A DNA stretch of 64,000 nucleotides from CAJGBR01 sp045637425 (GTDB taxonomy: Bacteria > Bacteroidota > Bacteroidia > Bacteroidales > Rikenellaceae): NCBI GenBank assembly GCA_045637425.1, contig JAZTZL010000048.1:1-64000 (forward strand). Reading direction: 5' to 3'. Under the pieces are notes generated by a model that saw only the letters and a program-made list of their open reading frames with translations, had not been told where the DNA came from and did not search any database. Positions 16,017 to 25,285 of the stretch are shown piece by piece (position 1 is the stretch's first letter; each line of letters begins with the position of its first letter). The position numbers and the translations under genes were made by a program.

Positions 16017-17105
16017 CTAATTATTTTTATTTTTTTTCGCTACAAGACCTACCAGCCATCTCGGGAACATCACTGCACCTATCACAAGATAGGGATAATA
16101 TGTGACCATTCGCCATAGTAGCGCAATGAGCGTTGCTGCAGCCATCTGCATACCAGGATCGGTAATTATTTGATCGCCACAGAAACTTGAAAAGACATAC
16201 TCTGCAAAACCGCTGCCACCCGGAGTCGGCATAATCAGCATCATAATCCAAATAACCAACTGACGGGCAAATAGAATGAATTGATCACCAACTGCGAAGA
16301 ACGCCATAATCAGAGCGTTTGCGACTAGGTATCTTGAACTCCACGACAAGAACGTAGACATCAAAGCCTTAATCCAAAATGAGACTGATTTGCGTTTGAA
16401 TTCATCTGATGCCATAATGATATCATCGCCAGTTTTTTCAGCAGCTGCGCGCCACTTTCGCAAAAACGGTAGCCCGAAAACCTTAACCAGCAACCATTTT
16501 ATACCCTGCGGATTTACGAACAATCCGTAAGATATCAACAATACATAGGCAAACTTCAGAGAGTAGGCAATCACGGCTATAGACATAAATCCCATACCCA
16601 GCGCAGTACTTGTTACTGATTGAATGTCAAATAGATTAGCACTACCAGCCAGCAGGACTACCAGCGGGAACATCACGATGAAATACAACTCATCGAGGAA
16701 TGAAGTCATCAGCACAATGGCCGAACTGCGTCCTAACCCGATGCCTTCCTTATTGACATATATAACTGCGACTGATGTCCCACCAACTGCTGACGGAGTT
16801 ATCGCCGAGGTAAATTCCCACAGCATTATCACTCGAAAAGCACGCCTCCACGAGAGTTGCCCATCGCTCAACACACGAATTCGAATGATATACCCCAAAT
16901 CGCGCCCAACCATACACAATACTGCGACAATCAGCGCTACTATCGATTTGAATGTAAATGTAATACTATCGAAAATGCGCGGATCAAAATCGCGATACAA
17001 CATCACACCGATTACTCCTAGTCCGATAATTACGGGAATAATCGCGTGCGAGGGCTTGACTTTACTCAATACAGCCCAATCGTTTTGCTTTACATCATTG
17101 CTCAT
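16017..17105 (-). CDS. Lysylphosphatidylglycerol synthase/flippase-like integral membrane protein
   Basis: A 362-residue polytopic membrane protein of the pfam03706-like family (the membrane half of MprF and related proteins). Hydrophobic segments occur throughout, and the family-typical ITPSAVGGTSVAVIYV block is near residue 110. The substrate is unknown; relatives move or modify lipids. I chose ATG 17105 (MSNDVKQND) because a -7-like TAATTTTG at 17122-17115 overlaps the earlier ATG at 17117, so that codon would probably not be in the transcript. The stop lies about 8 bases beyond the -33 box of the tRNA-Val promoter. Confidence 0.8.
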   Translation of the reverse strand: MSNDVKQNDWAVLSKVKPSHAIIPVIIGLGVIGVMLYRDFDPRIFDSITFTFKSIVALIVAVLCMVGRDLGYIIRIRVLSDGQLSWRRAFRVIMLWEFTSAITPSAVGGTSVAVIYVNKEGIGLGRSSAIVLMTSFLDELYFIVMFPLVVLLAGSANLFDIQSVTSTALGMGFMSIAVIAYSLKFAYVLLISYGLFVNPQGIKWLLVKVFGLPFLRKWRAAAEKTGDDIIMASDEFKRKSVSFWIKALMSTFLSWSSRYLVANALIMAFFAVGDQFILFARQLVIWIMMLIMPTPGGSGFAEYVFSSFCGDQIITDPGMQMAAATLIALLWRMVTYYPYLVIGAVMFPRWLVGLVAKKNKNN

Positions 17106-17297
17106 AACTCGGAACAAAATTACGATTTTTTTTCAATTTCATAACATTATTATTTTTTCACCGCACTTGGGTACTGGCACCAATTCTGCAACAGACTATT
17201 AAAAATAATCACGCATTGTATATTTTGTCATCAAGTTTAATTCTATTCTGAATAAAATCACAACTCGATAAAATATCGACATAAATGAAACCGAAAT

Positions 17298-17328
17298 TTT
17301 GTATCTTAAGAAAATCAGAGTACCTTTG
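17298..17328 (+). promoter_or_regulatory. Bacteroidota-type promoter of the ACT-like/TPM gene pair
   Basis: -33 TTTG at 17298-17301, 19 bases, -7 TACCTTTG at 17321-17328; the first gene starts 40 bases later. Confidence 0.8.
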
Positions 17329-17367
17329 CATTGAAATTTAACTTTTCACCTATAATATTTACAAAAT

Positions 17368-18045
17368 ATGACAAGCATTCCTAATATTGTTGAGGAGATT
17401 ATCAAAAAGAAGCCATTTCTTGAAGATGCACTTGTTAATGGACTCGTTAATTTGTCAGCATTGGCAAGACACTTGAAACCGGAAATTGAAAAACATATCG
17501 ATAAACCAGTCAATGACAGCGCAATCATTATGGCGCTCAATAGATTGATTCCACGAATTAAGTTGGTTTCTACTATGAAATTCCGAAACATCGTGAATAA
17601 TATCGGAGATATTATAGTCAGATCAAACTTGGCAGACTATGCATTTGCGAATTCATCTACACTGTTCGAAGCTCAGGCCAAATTGCTCGACAAGGTACAC
17701 TCTATGAAAGATGTTTTCTGTACTTTTTCACAGGGTATTTATGAGACTACGCTTGTTGTAAGCAGCTCTATCACAGGACTTGTAGAGGATATTTTTGCCG
17801 GAGAAAATTGTCTGTCAAAGACTTCGCATCTGTCATCGATTACAGTAAAACTACCTATGGATAACACTGTCTGTCCTGGAGTTTATTACTACATTTTCAA
17901 GGAGTTGGCGTGGGATAATATTAATATTGCAGACGTAATCAGCACTGCAAATGAATTTACCGTTATCATAAACAATAACGATATACATCGGGCGTTTTCT
18001 ATTTTGATGAAGACGAAACAATCACCCGATGAAAACATTTTGTAA
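17368..18045 (+). CDS. ACT-domain-like protein, function unknown
   Basis: A 225-residue cytoplasmic protein. The N-terminal half is helical and resembles a small winged-helix or HTH-type fold (VNGLVNLSALARHLKPEIEKH, then IIMALNRLIPRI). The C-terminal third (about 150-215) has the layout of an ACT domain as in aspartate kinases: ITVKLPMDNTVCPGVYYYIFKEL, then INIADVIS and EFTVIINNNDIHRAFSIL. ACT domains usually bind amino acids, so a regulatory role is plausible but not shown. It is 2 bases from the TPM gene, which suggests co-transcription. Confidence 0.65.
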   Translation: MTSIPNIVEEIIKKKPFLEDALVNGLVNLSALARHLKPEIEKHIDKPVNDSAIIMALNRLIPRIKLVSTMKFRNIVNNIGDIIVRSNLADYAFANSSTLFEAQAKLLDKVHSMKDVFCTFSQGIYETTLVVSSSITGLVEDIFAGENCLSKTSHLSSITVKLPMDNTVCPGVYYYIFKELAWDNINIADVISTANEFTVIINNNDIHRAFSILMKTKQSPDENIL

Positions 18046-18047
18046 TT

Positions 18048-18848
18048 ATGAAATTTTCACAGTTTCTGCTTGGAACAATCTTCGTGCTCGCAACACTCGC
18101 AGCCTCGGCACAACGGATTCCGCAAAGGCCTAATCCGCCGAGACTTGTGAATGATTTTGCTGCGATATTGTCCGACCCACAGGAACGTGTGCTCGAGCGC
18201 AAACTCGCAGCATTCTCGGACTCGACCTCGAACCAGATTGCCGTAGTAACAATCACCGACCTTGACGGTACGTCAATAAGCGACTTCGCTGCAAAATTGT
18301 TTGATAATTGGGGCATCGGCACAAAGGGTCGAGATAACGGAGTGTTGATTCTGGTCAAGCCACCAAAGGGGGCATCTCGCGGCGAGGTGTTCATCGCAGT
18401 GGGTTACGGACTTGAGTCGGTCATTCCCGATGCCGTAGCAGGCAGAATTGTCGATTATGAATTGATACCATTATTCCGAAACGGCCACTACTACGCAGGC
18501 ATCGAGAAGGCGTCGAATACGCTGATGCAACTTGCGGCAGGTGAGTTTTCTGCTAATGATTACATCAAAAAGCGTCAGAAGGGGGTAAGTCCGCTGTTCA
18601 TTATCTTCTTGACTATGTTGATTCTGGTAGTAATCACAAAAATTCGTAGCCGACACAACGGCGAGGTCATTACTTCATCTGGCAGCACCTCCGTACCACC
18701 GATTTTCATAGGCGGTTTTCCATTTATGCCAATGGGTGGTCGTGGTTATTCGAGCAGAGGTTTCGGAGGCTTCACCGGTGGCGGTGGAGGTTTTGGAGGA
18801 TTCGGTGGCGGTTTCACCGGAGGCGGCGGAGCCGGCGGATCGTGGTAA
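18048..18848 (+). CDS. TPM-domain membrane protein (YgcG family)
   Basis: A 266-residue exported protein: signal peptide ending in ASAQ near residue 22, a TPM domain at about 35-160 (with NQIAVVTITDLDG and FDNWGIGTKGRDNGVLILV), one membrane helix at about 177-196, and a very glycine-rich C-terminus from about 215. TPM domains have been linked to photosystem repair and phosphatase activity in plants; in bacteria the role is unclear. It probably sits in the inner membrane with the domain outside. It follows the ACT-like gene by 2 bases and ends before a strong hairpin. Confidence 0.85.
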   Translation: MKFSQFLLGTIFVLATLAASAQRIPQRPNPPRLVNDFAAILSDPQERVLERKLAAFSDSTSNQIAVVTITDLDGTSISDFAAKLFDNWGIGTKGRDNGVLILVKPPKGASRGEVFIAVGYGLESVIPDAVAGRIVDYELIPLFRNGHYYAGIEKASNTLMQLAAGEFSANDYIKKRQKGVSPLFIIFLTMLILVVITKIRSRHNGEVITSSGSTSVPPIFIGGFPFMPMGGRGYSSRGFGGFTGGGGGFGGFGGGFTGGGGAGGSW

Positions 18849-18940
18849 ATGTTTTTTCAAGATAGCGACACTAGGTACATAGAAAGTATGTGTGCAAAAG
18901 TTATAAAGAGTTCTTCACACTGCACATTTCAGACAATAAA

Positions 18941-18972
18941 AAGGCGGTTTGTTCAGCTGAACAAACCGCCTT
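18941..18972. terminator. Bidirectional terminator between convergent genes
   Basis: Perfect 14-bp inverted repeat aaggcggtttgttc (18941-18954) and gaacaaaccgcctt (18959-18972) with a 4-base loop. It lies between the TPM gene (+) and the DUF4251-like gene (-). Confidence 0.85.
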
Positions 18973-18991
18973 ACGTTTATATGATTATCAA

Positions 18992-19480
18992 CTATTTTTC
19001 AGGCAAACCTACAGGTAAAATCTTACCATAGTATGTTACAGTTTCTCGGAAATTACTTCTGACAGTCAGATTCGCATTACCATTCTCGTCAATAACAAAA
19101 GTCATATCAAACTTATCGCTACCATCAGAGCTTCGTGCCGACATCTTAACCACCATATCAGTAGCCTTGCGACGCTTAACTTTCTTATATTCATAAGTGT
19201 ATTGACCTTCGAATATTTCGACGTGCTGTTCATTCAGTGAACTACGATACACTTTACCGACGAAGGGCAACTTGCATTGTACCCACTTTTTGGTTATTTC
19301 CAGTCCATATCCGGCCTCGTTAAGAGTTGCAAATCGAGGATCCGTCTGTGACAATGACGAATTTATGCGATATGCAATAAAACGAAATCGCTGAGACTCA
19401 ACTAATTTCCAAGCGTCCTGTGCCATTGCAGCAGAACCGAGCAATGTCATAATTGCCAATGTCATCAAAAACTTTTTCAT
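18992..19480 (-). CDS. Exported DUF4251-like protein
   Basis: A 162-residue protein with a signal peptide (MKKFLMTLAIMTLLGSAAMAQ). The mature part resembles DUF4251 of Bacteroidota: an ESQRFRFIAYRIN-like first strand, a central asparagine/aspartate-rich part (IDENGNANLTV) and the ending SNFRETVTYYGKI. The function of the family is not known. I chose ATG 19480 because the signal peptide starts there; the two upstream in-frame ATGs add a leader that does not fit an export signal. It is divergent from the receptor gene at 19589. Confidence 0.7.
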   Translation of the reverse strand: MKKFLMTLAIMTLLGSAAMAQDAWKLVESQRFRFIAYRINSSLSQTDPRFATLNEAGYGLEITKKWVQCKLPFVGKVYRSSLNEQHVEIFEGQYTYEYKKVKRRKATDMVVKMSARSSDGSDKFDMTFVIDENGNANLTVRSNFRETVTYYGKILPVGLPEK

Positions 19481-19588
19481 AATATTACCTATTTGTTTTA
19501 TATTCATAACGCAGTACAAGACCTTTTTATTGTGCAATATTACAAAAAAATCACAAATAATCCAAACAAATGAAGTACCTTTGTGAAT

Positions 19589-21514
19589 ATGAAAAGACAG
19601 AGATTAATATTATTGCTCGCAGTTGCATTGCTGCAGATTTTAGATATTCAGGCACAAAGCCTCTCTGAACGTGTAATCATACTCACAGAGGCTGTTATTG
19701 ATACAACCATTACTAGCAAAACAGCACAACCCACTGGTCAGAAAACACAAACACTCGGCCGAATGACGCTGCAGAGCGGACGTAGTCGCGATTTGGGAGA
19801 AGTGTTGGCTGCGAATTCTTCGATATATATCAAAAGTATGGGACGCGGCTCATTGGCTACGGCATCAATCCGAGGCACCTCGTCAAATCACACACAAGTG
19901 TTATGGAACGGAATGCCGATAAATTCATCAATGGTAGGCAGTTTCGACTTCTCAACGATACCGACATTTTTTCTCGACCAGATCACTTTGGCATTAGGTG
20001 CAGCAGACTCACGCGGAGTCAGTGGCGTACTCGGTGGTACCATTCGACTCGAAAGCGTTGCGGCCCAAAACGGAGCCGAAACATTAATTGAATATGGCTC
20101 AAATAACACCCAAACATATGGCATTTCGGCAGGATACAAACTTGGAACCGTATCAATGTCAACTCGTGTGTGGTTGCAGAGTTCGGATAATGATTTCAAA
20201 TTTCTTAATAACGTTCTGAGTAAAGAACCTTTCTACGCCCGCCGTACGGATAGCGATTACTCACAGGGCGGCGTGATGCAGCAATTTGCAACACAAGTCG
20301 GACAGACCACCCTAAAGGCAGACTTCTGGGCAATGTGGGGCGAGCGTTCACTACCCCAACCCATCGTAGTGTCACACACATCTTCCGAATCACAAAATGA
20401 CCTTTCTATTCGTTCTACGCTGTCTGCAAGCCGACAGTTACAAGGGGGACAACTCGACATTCGCACCTCGTGGCTACACGAGAATCTGCGCTATCTGAGA
20501 GATATGGGCGGCAACGGAGACCAATACAACAAGAACGTAATAAACACATTCATCATTGATGGTAACTACGCAAAACAAGTGAGCAGCAAATTCAAATATG
20601 AATTTCAAATTCAAGGGCGAGCAGACATCACCGATGCGCAAAATTTGAACAGAGAAAAGATTGATCGCTACACAATCGGCGGCGGTATAAACACCAATTG
20701 GCAACCACTGAATCAGTTGAAAGTTGGAGTCTCAGCAAAGATTTCGATGTTTGATGATTTGGTAATGCCATCGGGCAATGTTGGGATTGAATGGCAAATC
20801 GTAAATGAACGACTGACTCTTTCGAGCAACGTCGCCTACAACTACCACGCACCAACGCTAAATGACCTCTATTGGCAACCGGGAGGAAATCCTGAACTCA
20901 ACCCCGAACACGGATTGTCACAAGATATTACGCTCAAGTGGCAGATACCGACATCGGTAGGTCGTTTCATACTGAGTGCCACGAGATTCCGAATGGATAT
21001 TGAAGATTGGATTGTGTGGACTCCGACCGAGAGCTACTATTGGTCGCCGCGCAATATGAACCGTGTACGTTCGGAGGGAGTCGAGTTGTCTGCAGAGTCG
21101 CTGTTCCACCTTGGCAATCTCACAAATCGCATAGTTTTCAACTACTGTAACACAGATGCCTCAAACCGACGCGCCTCATTCAAAGACGATGCATCGGTCG
21201 GAATGCAACTGCCATACGTCCCACATAACAAATGGAACATAAACCTCACGTCGCAATATAAGACTCTTATTTTCAATTACTATTGTGGCTATACGGGTAA
21301 ACGGTACACAACAACCGACCAGAGTTATTCGACCAACGACTACAACCTGCACAGCGCGTCTATTGAGTGGAGTACTCCAATTTGCAACCACAATCTGACA
21401 CTGCGATTCTCGGTCGATAACCTCTTTGACACATATTGGGAGAGTACGCAATACTATCCACAACCGTTGCGGACATTCAATATCAAGGCGATTTTCAAGC
21501 TAAACGCCTGGTAG
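19589..21514 (+). CDS. TonB-dependent outer-membrane receptor, BtuB-like (second copy)
   Basis: A 641-residue receptor homologous to the one at 7920-9974: signal peptide ending in DIQAQ, a plug with RGTSSNHTQVLWNGMPINSS, the NDLYWQPGGNPELNPEH block and a barrel ending in an aromatic-rich strand. No riboswitch or lipoprotein partner is next to it, so its substrate is less certain; cobalamin or another metal complex is plausible by homology. A -7 box TACCTTTG lies at 19576-19583, so the transcript would start at or within a few bases of the ATG at 19589. An in-frame GTG at 19583 is rejected because it lies inside that box. Confidence 0.87.
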   Translation: MKRQRLILLLAVALLQILDIQAQSLSERVIILTEAVIDTTITSKTAQPTGQKTQTLGRMTLQSGRSRDLGEVLAANSSIYIKSMGRGSLATASIRGTSSNHTQVLWNGMPINSSMVGSFDFSTIPTFFLDQITLALGAADSRGVSGVLGGTIRLESVAAQNGAETLIEYGSNNTQTYGISAGYKLGTVSMSTRVWLQSSDNDFKFLNNVLSKEPFYARRTDSDYSQGGVMQQFATQVGQTTLKADFWAMWGERSLPQPIVVSHTSSESQNDLSIRSTLSASRQLQGGQLDIRTSWLHENLRYLRDMGGNGDQYNKNVINTFIIDGNYAKQVSSKFKYEFQIQGRADITDAQNLNREKIDRYTIGGGINTNWQPLNQLKVGVSAKISMFDDLVMPSGNVGIEWQIVNERLTLSSNVAYNYHAPTLNDLYWQPGGNPELNPEHGLSQDITLKWQIPTSVGRFILSATRFRMDIEDWIVWTPTESYYWSPRNMNRVRSEGVELSAESLFHLGNLTNRIVFNYCNTDASNRRASFKDDASVGMQLPYVPHNKWNINLTSQYKTLIFNYYCGYTGKRYTTTDQSYSTNDYNLHSASIEWSTPICNHNLTLRFSVDNLFDTYWESTQYYPQPLRTFNIKAIFKLNAW

Positions 21515-21522
21515 CAAACGGG

Positions 21523-22032
21523 CTAATCTTCGGAATTATCTTCGAAAATTTTTGTTACTGAAATTTTGGTAGCAATAGGCAACAATTCGTCAAGGTCAAA
21601 ACCTCGGTATAGACCAAATCGTATCAACTTGTCTCTCAAGTCATAACGATTTTTAGCTTTAACTTGTCGAGCCTTCTTGTCAAGCAGTGTTGCCAACTTT
21701 TTCCCCTCATCTTCCGAAACGAACAAATAGTCTAATGACGCAATAATCTGCGGAGATATTTGTTTAATTCTCAGTGCATTGACAATTTTCTTACGTCCCC
21801 ACCCCGAGAATCTGAGTTTATCTCGGACAAACGCCTCGGCATAGCGCGCATTATCCACAAAACGCTCGGCAATCAACTGAGATAAAACATTTTCCATCTC
21901 ATCAGAGGTCATCTGCCAACGTATCATCGAACGACGCACATCATACTCCGAACGCTCCATTCGTGCGCACTGACGACGCAATACCGACAGAGCCTGCTCG
22001 ACCGTTTTTCGTTTTACCTTAACCTGTTCCAT
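21523..22032 (-). CDS. recX: RecX, regulator of RecA
   Basis: A 169-residue protein of the RecX family, which binds RecA filaments and limits recombination. It has the usual three-helix repeats: CARMERSEYDVRRSMIRWQM, then LIAERFVDNARYAEAFVRDKLRFSGWGRKKI, with the typical FVDDxRYAxxxVR-like core. Its start overlaps the end of prmC by 19 bases, which suggests translational coupling. It faces the receptor gene tail to tail with only 8 bases between, and no terminator is visible there. Confidence 0.9.
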   Translation of the reverse strand: MEQVKVKRKTVEQALSVLRRQCARMERSEYDVRRSMIRWQMTSDEMENVLSQLIAERFVDNARYAEAFVRDKLRFSGWGRKKIVNALRIKQISPQIIASLDYLFVSEDEGKKLATLLDKKARQVKAKNRYDLRDKLIRFGLYRGFDLDELLPIATKISVTKIFEDNSED

Positions 22033-22862
22033 ACGGCACGCACCATTCGTGGTTTGTCAAATATATCACACTTCAACTCGACATTTTCATACCCGAGTTC
22101 TTGTAGCATTCGCACCATTTGTTCTCCAAACTTTTCATTAATTTCAAAGTAGAGTTTTCCGCCCAAATTAAGACTCTCACACCCAAGTTGTGTAATTCGT
22201 TTATAGAATTTTAACGGCTCATTATCAGGCACAAACAGAGCCAGATGTGGTTCATAATTCAACACATTTGCTTGCATCAAACATTTTTCGCTCTCGGTCA
22301 CATAGGGCGGATTTGATACAATTATGTCATACTTATTTTCGAGCGCCTCGGTCAATATATCTTTGTGTTTGAAGTCAATATTGAGATTATATTTTCGGGC
22401 ATTTCGAGCTGCTACAGCCAATGCCGATTCGCTAACATCAAGCGCAGCAATGCGCAACTGTGGCATCAAAACTCCGCAAGAAATCGCAATACAACCACTC
22501 CCCGTACCTATGTCAAGCAGTGTCTGCGCTTGTCCACACTCACACTTAATCCACCTCACGAGTTCCTCGGTTTCAGGACGCGGAATCAACACATTCTCAT
22601 TCACCTCAAATTCCAAATCACCTAACCACGCATATCCCATAATATACTGAACAGGAGTTGATTGCTCGATTAGTGTTACAACCCGTGCCACAGTTTCCGA
22701 AGCAATATCTACCTTACGGTCGCCATTTGCAACAGAATATGCAGTTTGAGTCAAATGCTCAAACAGAATGCGCGCAATCGAACCCGCTTCGTGCTGGTCA
22801 TATACACTCTGCGCAGCACGTTTCAATTCGTTGAAGAGTTGTGTGTGATTCATCATATTCAT
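22014..22862 (-). CDS. prmC: Peptide chain release factor N5-glutamine methyltransferase
   Basis: Methylates the glutamine of the GGQ motif in release factors RF1/RF2, using S-adenosylmethionine. The 282-residue protein has an N-terminal helical domain, motif I GTGSGC (about residues 119-124) and the catalytic NPPY (184-187). I chose ATG 22862 because a -7 element TACCTTTG at 22881-22874 puts the transcript start just before it; earlier codons lie upstream of that promoter. The 3' end overlaps recX by 19 bases. It is divergent from ribD. Confidence 0.94.
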   Translation of the reverse strand: MNMMNHTQLFNELKRAAQSVYDQHEAGSIARILFEHLTQTAYSVANGDRKVDIASETVARVVTLIEQSTPVQYIMGYAWLGDLEFEVNENVLIPRPETEELVRWIKCECGQAQTLLDIGTGSGCIAISCGVLMPQLRIAALDVSESALAVAARNARKYNLNIDFKHKDILTEALENKYDIIVSNPPYVTESEKCLMQANVLNYEPHLALFVPDNEPLKFYKRITQLGCESLNLGGKLYFEINEKFGEQMVRMLQELGYENVELKCDIFDKPRMVRAVWNRLR

Positions 22863-22930
22863 AAATTTCACTACAAAGGTAACTATTCTATGAAGAAAAT
22901 TTCGTACTTTTGGCAATCAAAATTCAAATA

Positions 22931-24028
22931 ATGACCGACTTGCTTAACAAAGAATATTACATCAACCGCTGTTTAGAACTCGCAGCACGAGGCGGTCGCC
23001 GAGTGCGTCCCAATCCCCACGTTGGCTGCGTCATTGTTCACAACGGAGAAATCATCGGAGAGGGCTACCACGAATATTACGGAGGAAATCACGCCGAAGT
23101 AAATGCCATTAACTCGGTTCGAGATAAAAATCTGCTCAAAGAATCAACACTTTATGTAACGCTCGAACCCTGCAGTCACTGGGGAAAGACTCCGCCGTGT
23201 GCCGACTTGATTATTCGCTGTGGAATACCGCACGTCGTAGTTGGTATGATAGACCCATTTGTTCAAGTCGCAGGGCGTGGAATAGCCAAACTACGCGAGG
23301 CCGGAATCAAAGTCGAATGCGGAGTATTAGAAGACAAATGCAAAGAGTTGAACAAAGATTTCATTGTATATCACACACTTAAACGACCATATACAATTCT
23401 CAAATGGGCTGAGACTGCAGACGGATTCATCGACAATGACCGACCAGCAACGGAACCAGCTCCGTGGATTACAGGAGAAAAGTGTCGGGAATTGGTGCAT
23501 AGTTGGCGCGCAGAGTGTGATGCGATTATGGTCGGAACGAATACAATCGAGCGCGACAATCCTCGACTCACAGTAAGAAATGTCGAGGGACAAAACCCAC
23601 TACGCGTAGTAATTGACCGCACACTCAGACTCTCACCAAACGCAAATGTATTTGATTCAGAGGCAAATACATTGATATTCACGACAAGAGAGAATATGTC
23701 TAAATGCGCAGAACTGCACCCAGAGTGTGAAGTCGAGACTATCGATTTCGGAGAAAATATGCTCGATGAAATGATGAAAAAACTCTATGATCGCAAAATC
23801 ACCACGCTATTCGTAGAAGGTGGCACTACGCTGATAAACAATCTCATAGCGCGCAACTTATGGGACGAAGCAAGGGTATTTCATTCAAAGCTGCGCGTCT
23901 GCGAATTGGCTGGCGGCAGCGGTTCCGAGCAGGGTGTACGCGCTCCGAAGTTGAACCTTGACGCCATAGAACAACTAAACATCGACGGCACTGCACTTGA
24001 GTTTTTCAAAAACGACACAATCAAATAG
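22931..24028 (+). CDS. ribD: Bifunctional riboflavin deaminase/reductase RibD
   Basis: Performs two steps of riboflavin synthesis: deamination of diaminohydroxyphosphoribosylaminopyrimidine and reduction of its ribosyl side chain. The 365-residue protein has the deaminase zinc site HAE (residues 54-56) with Cys81 and Cys90 in EPCSHWGKTPPC, then the reductase domain (about 145-360) with GTNTIERDNPRLTVR and a VEGG motif. ATG 22931 lies 18 bases after a -7-like TACTTTTG (22905-22912), which supports this start over an ATG at 22910. rsmE follows after 2 bases. Confidence 0.95.
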   Translation: MTDLLNKEYYINRCLELAARGGRRVRPNPHVGCVIVHNGEIIGEGYHEYYGGNHAEVNAINSVRDKNLLKESTLYVTLEPCSHWGKTPPCADLIIRCGIPHVVVGMIDPFVQVAGRGIAKLREAGIKVECGVLEDKCKELNKDFIVYHTLKRPYTILKWAETADGFIDNDRPATEPAPWITGEKCRELVHSWRAECDAIMVGTNTIERDNPRLTVRNVEGQNPLRVVIDRTLRLSPNANVFDSEANTLIFTTRENMSKCAELHPECEVETIDFGENMLDEMMKKLYDRKITTLFVEGGTTLINNLIARNLWDEARVFHSKLRVCELAGGSGSEQGVRAPKLNLDAIEQLNIDGTALEFFKNDTIK

Positions 24029-24030
24029 TT

Positions 24031-24735
24031 ATGCAACTCTTTTACACACCTGATATCTGCGACCAAATCTACACATTCAGCAAAGAGGAATCTCGCCACT
24101 GTACCAAAGTGTTGCGACTCGGAGTTGGAGATATAATCCACCTCACCGATGGACGCGGAACGTTGTACACGGCACGGATTATCGACTCGAATCCTCACGC
24201 TTGCACCGTACAGGTCGAGGCTACAGAAGAGAATTTCGAGCAACGTAACTTCCGAATCGAGATTGCATTGGCTCCGACCAAAAACATCGACCGCACTGAA
24301 TGGTTTCTGGAGAAGGCTACGGAGATAGGGTTCGATAGATTTATCCCGCTTGAAAGCGAACACTCCGAACGCCGAACCATAAACACAGAACGATGCACAA
24401 GAGTTGTCGTAAGTGCTATGAAACAATCAATCAAGACGGTAATGCCACAGATCGACCCGCTGACAAAATTCTCGGAATTGGTTGCGCAGCCGTTCGAAGG
24501 CGATAAATTCATTGCACATTGCCAAGACTCAGAGGAAAAAATCCTGTTGCGAGATGCCGTAACGCCTGCTCGTGACACGCTCATTCTAATTGGCCCCGAA
24601 GGTGACTTTTCACCAACAGAAATAGAACTTGCTCACAAGTTTGGATTTAAGGACATTTCGTTGGGCAAAGCTCGACTGCGCACCGAAACAGCAGGTCTTG
24701 CAGCCTGTCATACAGTTGCTCTAATAAACCAATAG
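24031..24735 (+). CDS. rsmE: 16S rRNA m3U1498 methyltransferase
   Basis: A SPOUT-class enzyme that methylates U1498 in 16S rRNA. The 234-residue protein has an N-terminal PUA-like part (KVLRLGVGDIIHLTDGRG) and the C-terminal knotted SAM-binding part with LILIGPEGDFSPTEIE and LGKARLRTETAGLAA. Both blocks are diagnostic for RsmE. It is 2 bases after ribD and 4 bases before the chromate transporter genes, so this is probably one transcription unit. Confidence 0.95.
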   Translation: MQLFYTPDICDQIYTFSKEESRHCTKVLRLGVGDIIHLTDGRGTLYTARIIDSNPHACTVQVEATEENFEQRNFRIEIALAPTKNIDRTEWFLEKATEIGFDRFIPLESEHSERRTINTERCTRVVVSAMKQSIKTVMPQIDPLTKFSELVAQPFEGDKFIAHCQDSEEKILLRDAVTPARDTLILIGPEGDFSPTEIELAHKFGFKDISLGKARLRTETAGLAACHTVALINQ

Positions 24736-24739
24736 CAAG

Positions 24740-25285
24740 ATGAGTCCACGAACAGCTGTCGCATTAAACCTCTTTTGGTCGTTTTTCAAAATCGGCACCT
24801 TCACATTCGGAGGCGGTTTTGCGATGGTTCGCATCATTCAAAACGAAATAGTCGAAAGGCAAAAGTGGCTGACAAATGATGAATTCAGCGATCTGCTGGC
24901 ATTGGCTCAATCGTCACCGGGCCCTATTGCAATCAACACCGCAGTCTTCATCGGCTACAAAGTCTGTGGCAGATTGGGAGTAGTGGCGACACTCTTGGGT
25001 ACGGTGATTCCGCCATTTACAATTATTCTGCTCGTAGCACTGTTCTTCACTCAAATACGAGAAAATCAGGTTGTTGAACGAATATTCAAGGGAATGCGCC
25101 CAGCAGTTGTAGCACTGATTGCAGGAGCAATATTCTCAATGAGCAAGGGCTTGTCAAAATGGCGTATTATGCTGGCGATCTGTGCATTGGCTGTAATTTG
25201 GATTACTGGACTATCGCCCATATATCTCATCATCGCAGGCGCAATAGGCGGATTAGTTTACGGATTAAAAAAATCTGAAAAATAA
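24740..25285 (+). CDS. Chromate transporter, first half-size subunit
   Basis: A 181-residue member of the short-chain CHR family, with about six membrane segments. It shows the family motif FGGGFAMVRIIQNEIVE near the N-terminus and LAQSSPGPIAINTAVFIGY. Full-length ChrA proteins contain two such halves; here the halves are separate genes that share one base (TAATG at 25282-25287). They probably form a heterodimer. Chromate efflux is known for some members, but in anaerobes the true substrate may be another anion. Confidence 0.88.
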   Translation: MSPRTAVALNLFWSFFKIGTFTFGGGFAMVRIIQNEIVERQKWLTNDEFSDLLALAQSSPGPIAINTAVFIGYKVCGRLGVVATLLGTVIPPFTIILLVALFFTQIRENQVVERIFKGMRPAVVALIAGAIFSMSKGLSKWRIMLAICALAVIWITGLSPIYLIIAGAIGGLVYGLKKSEK

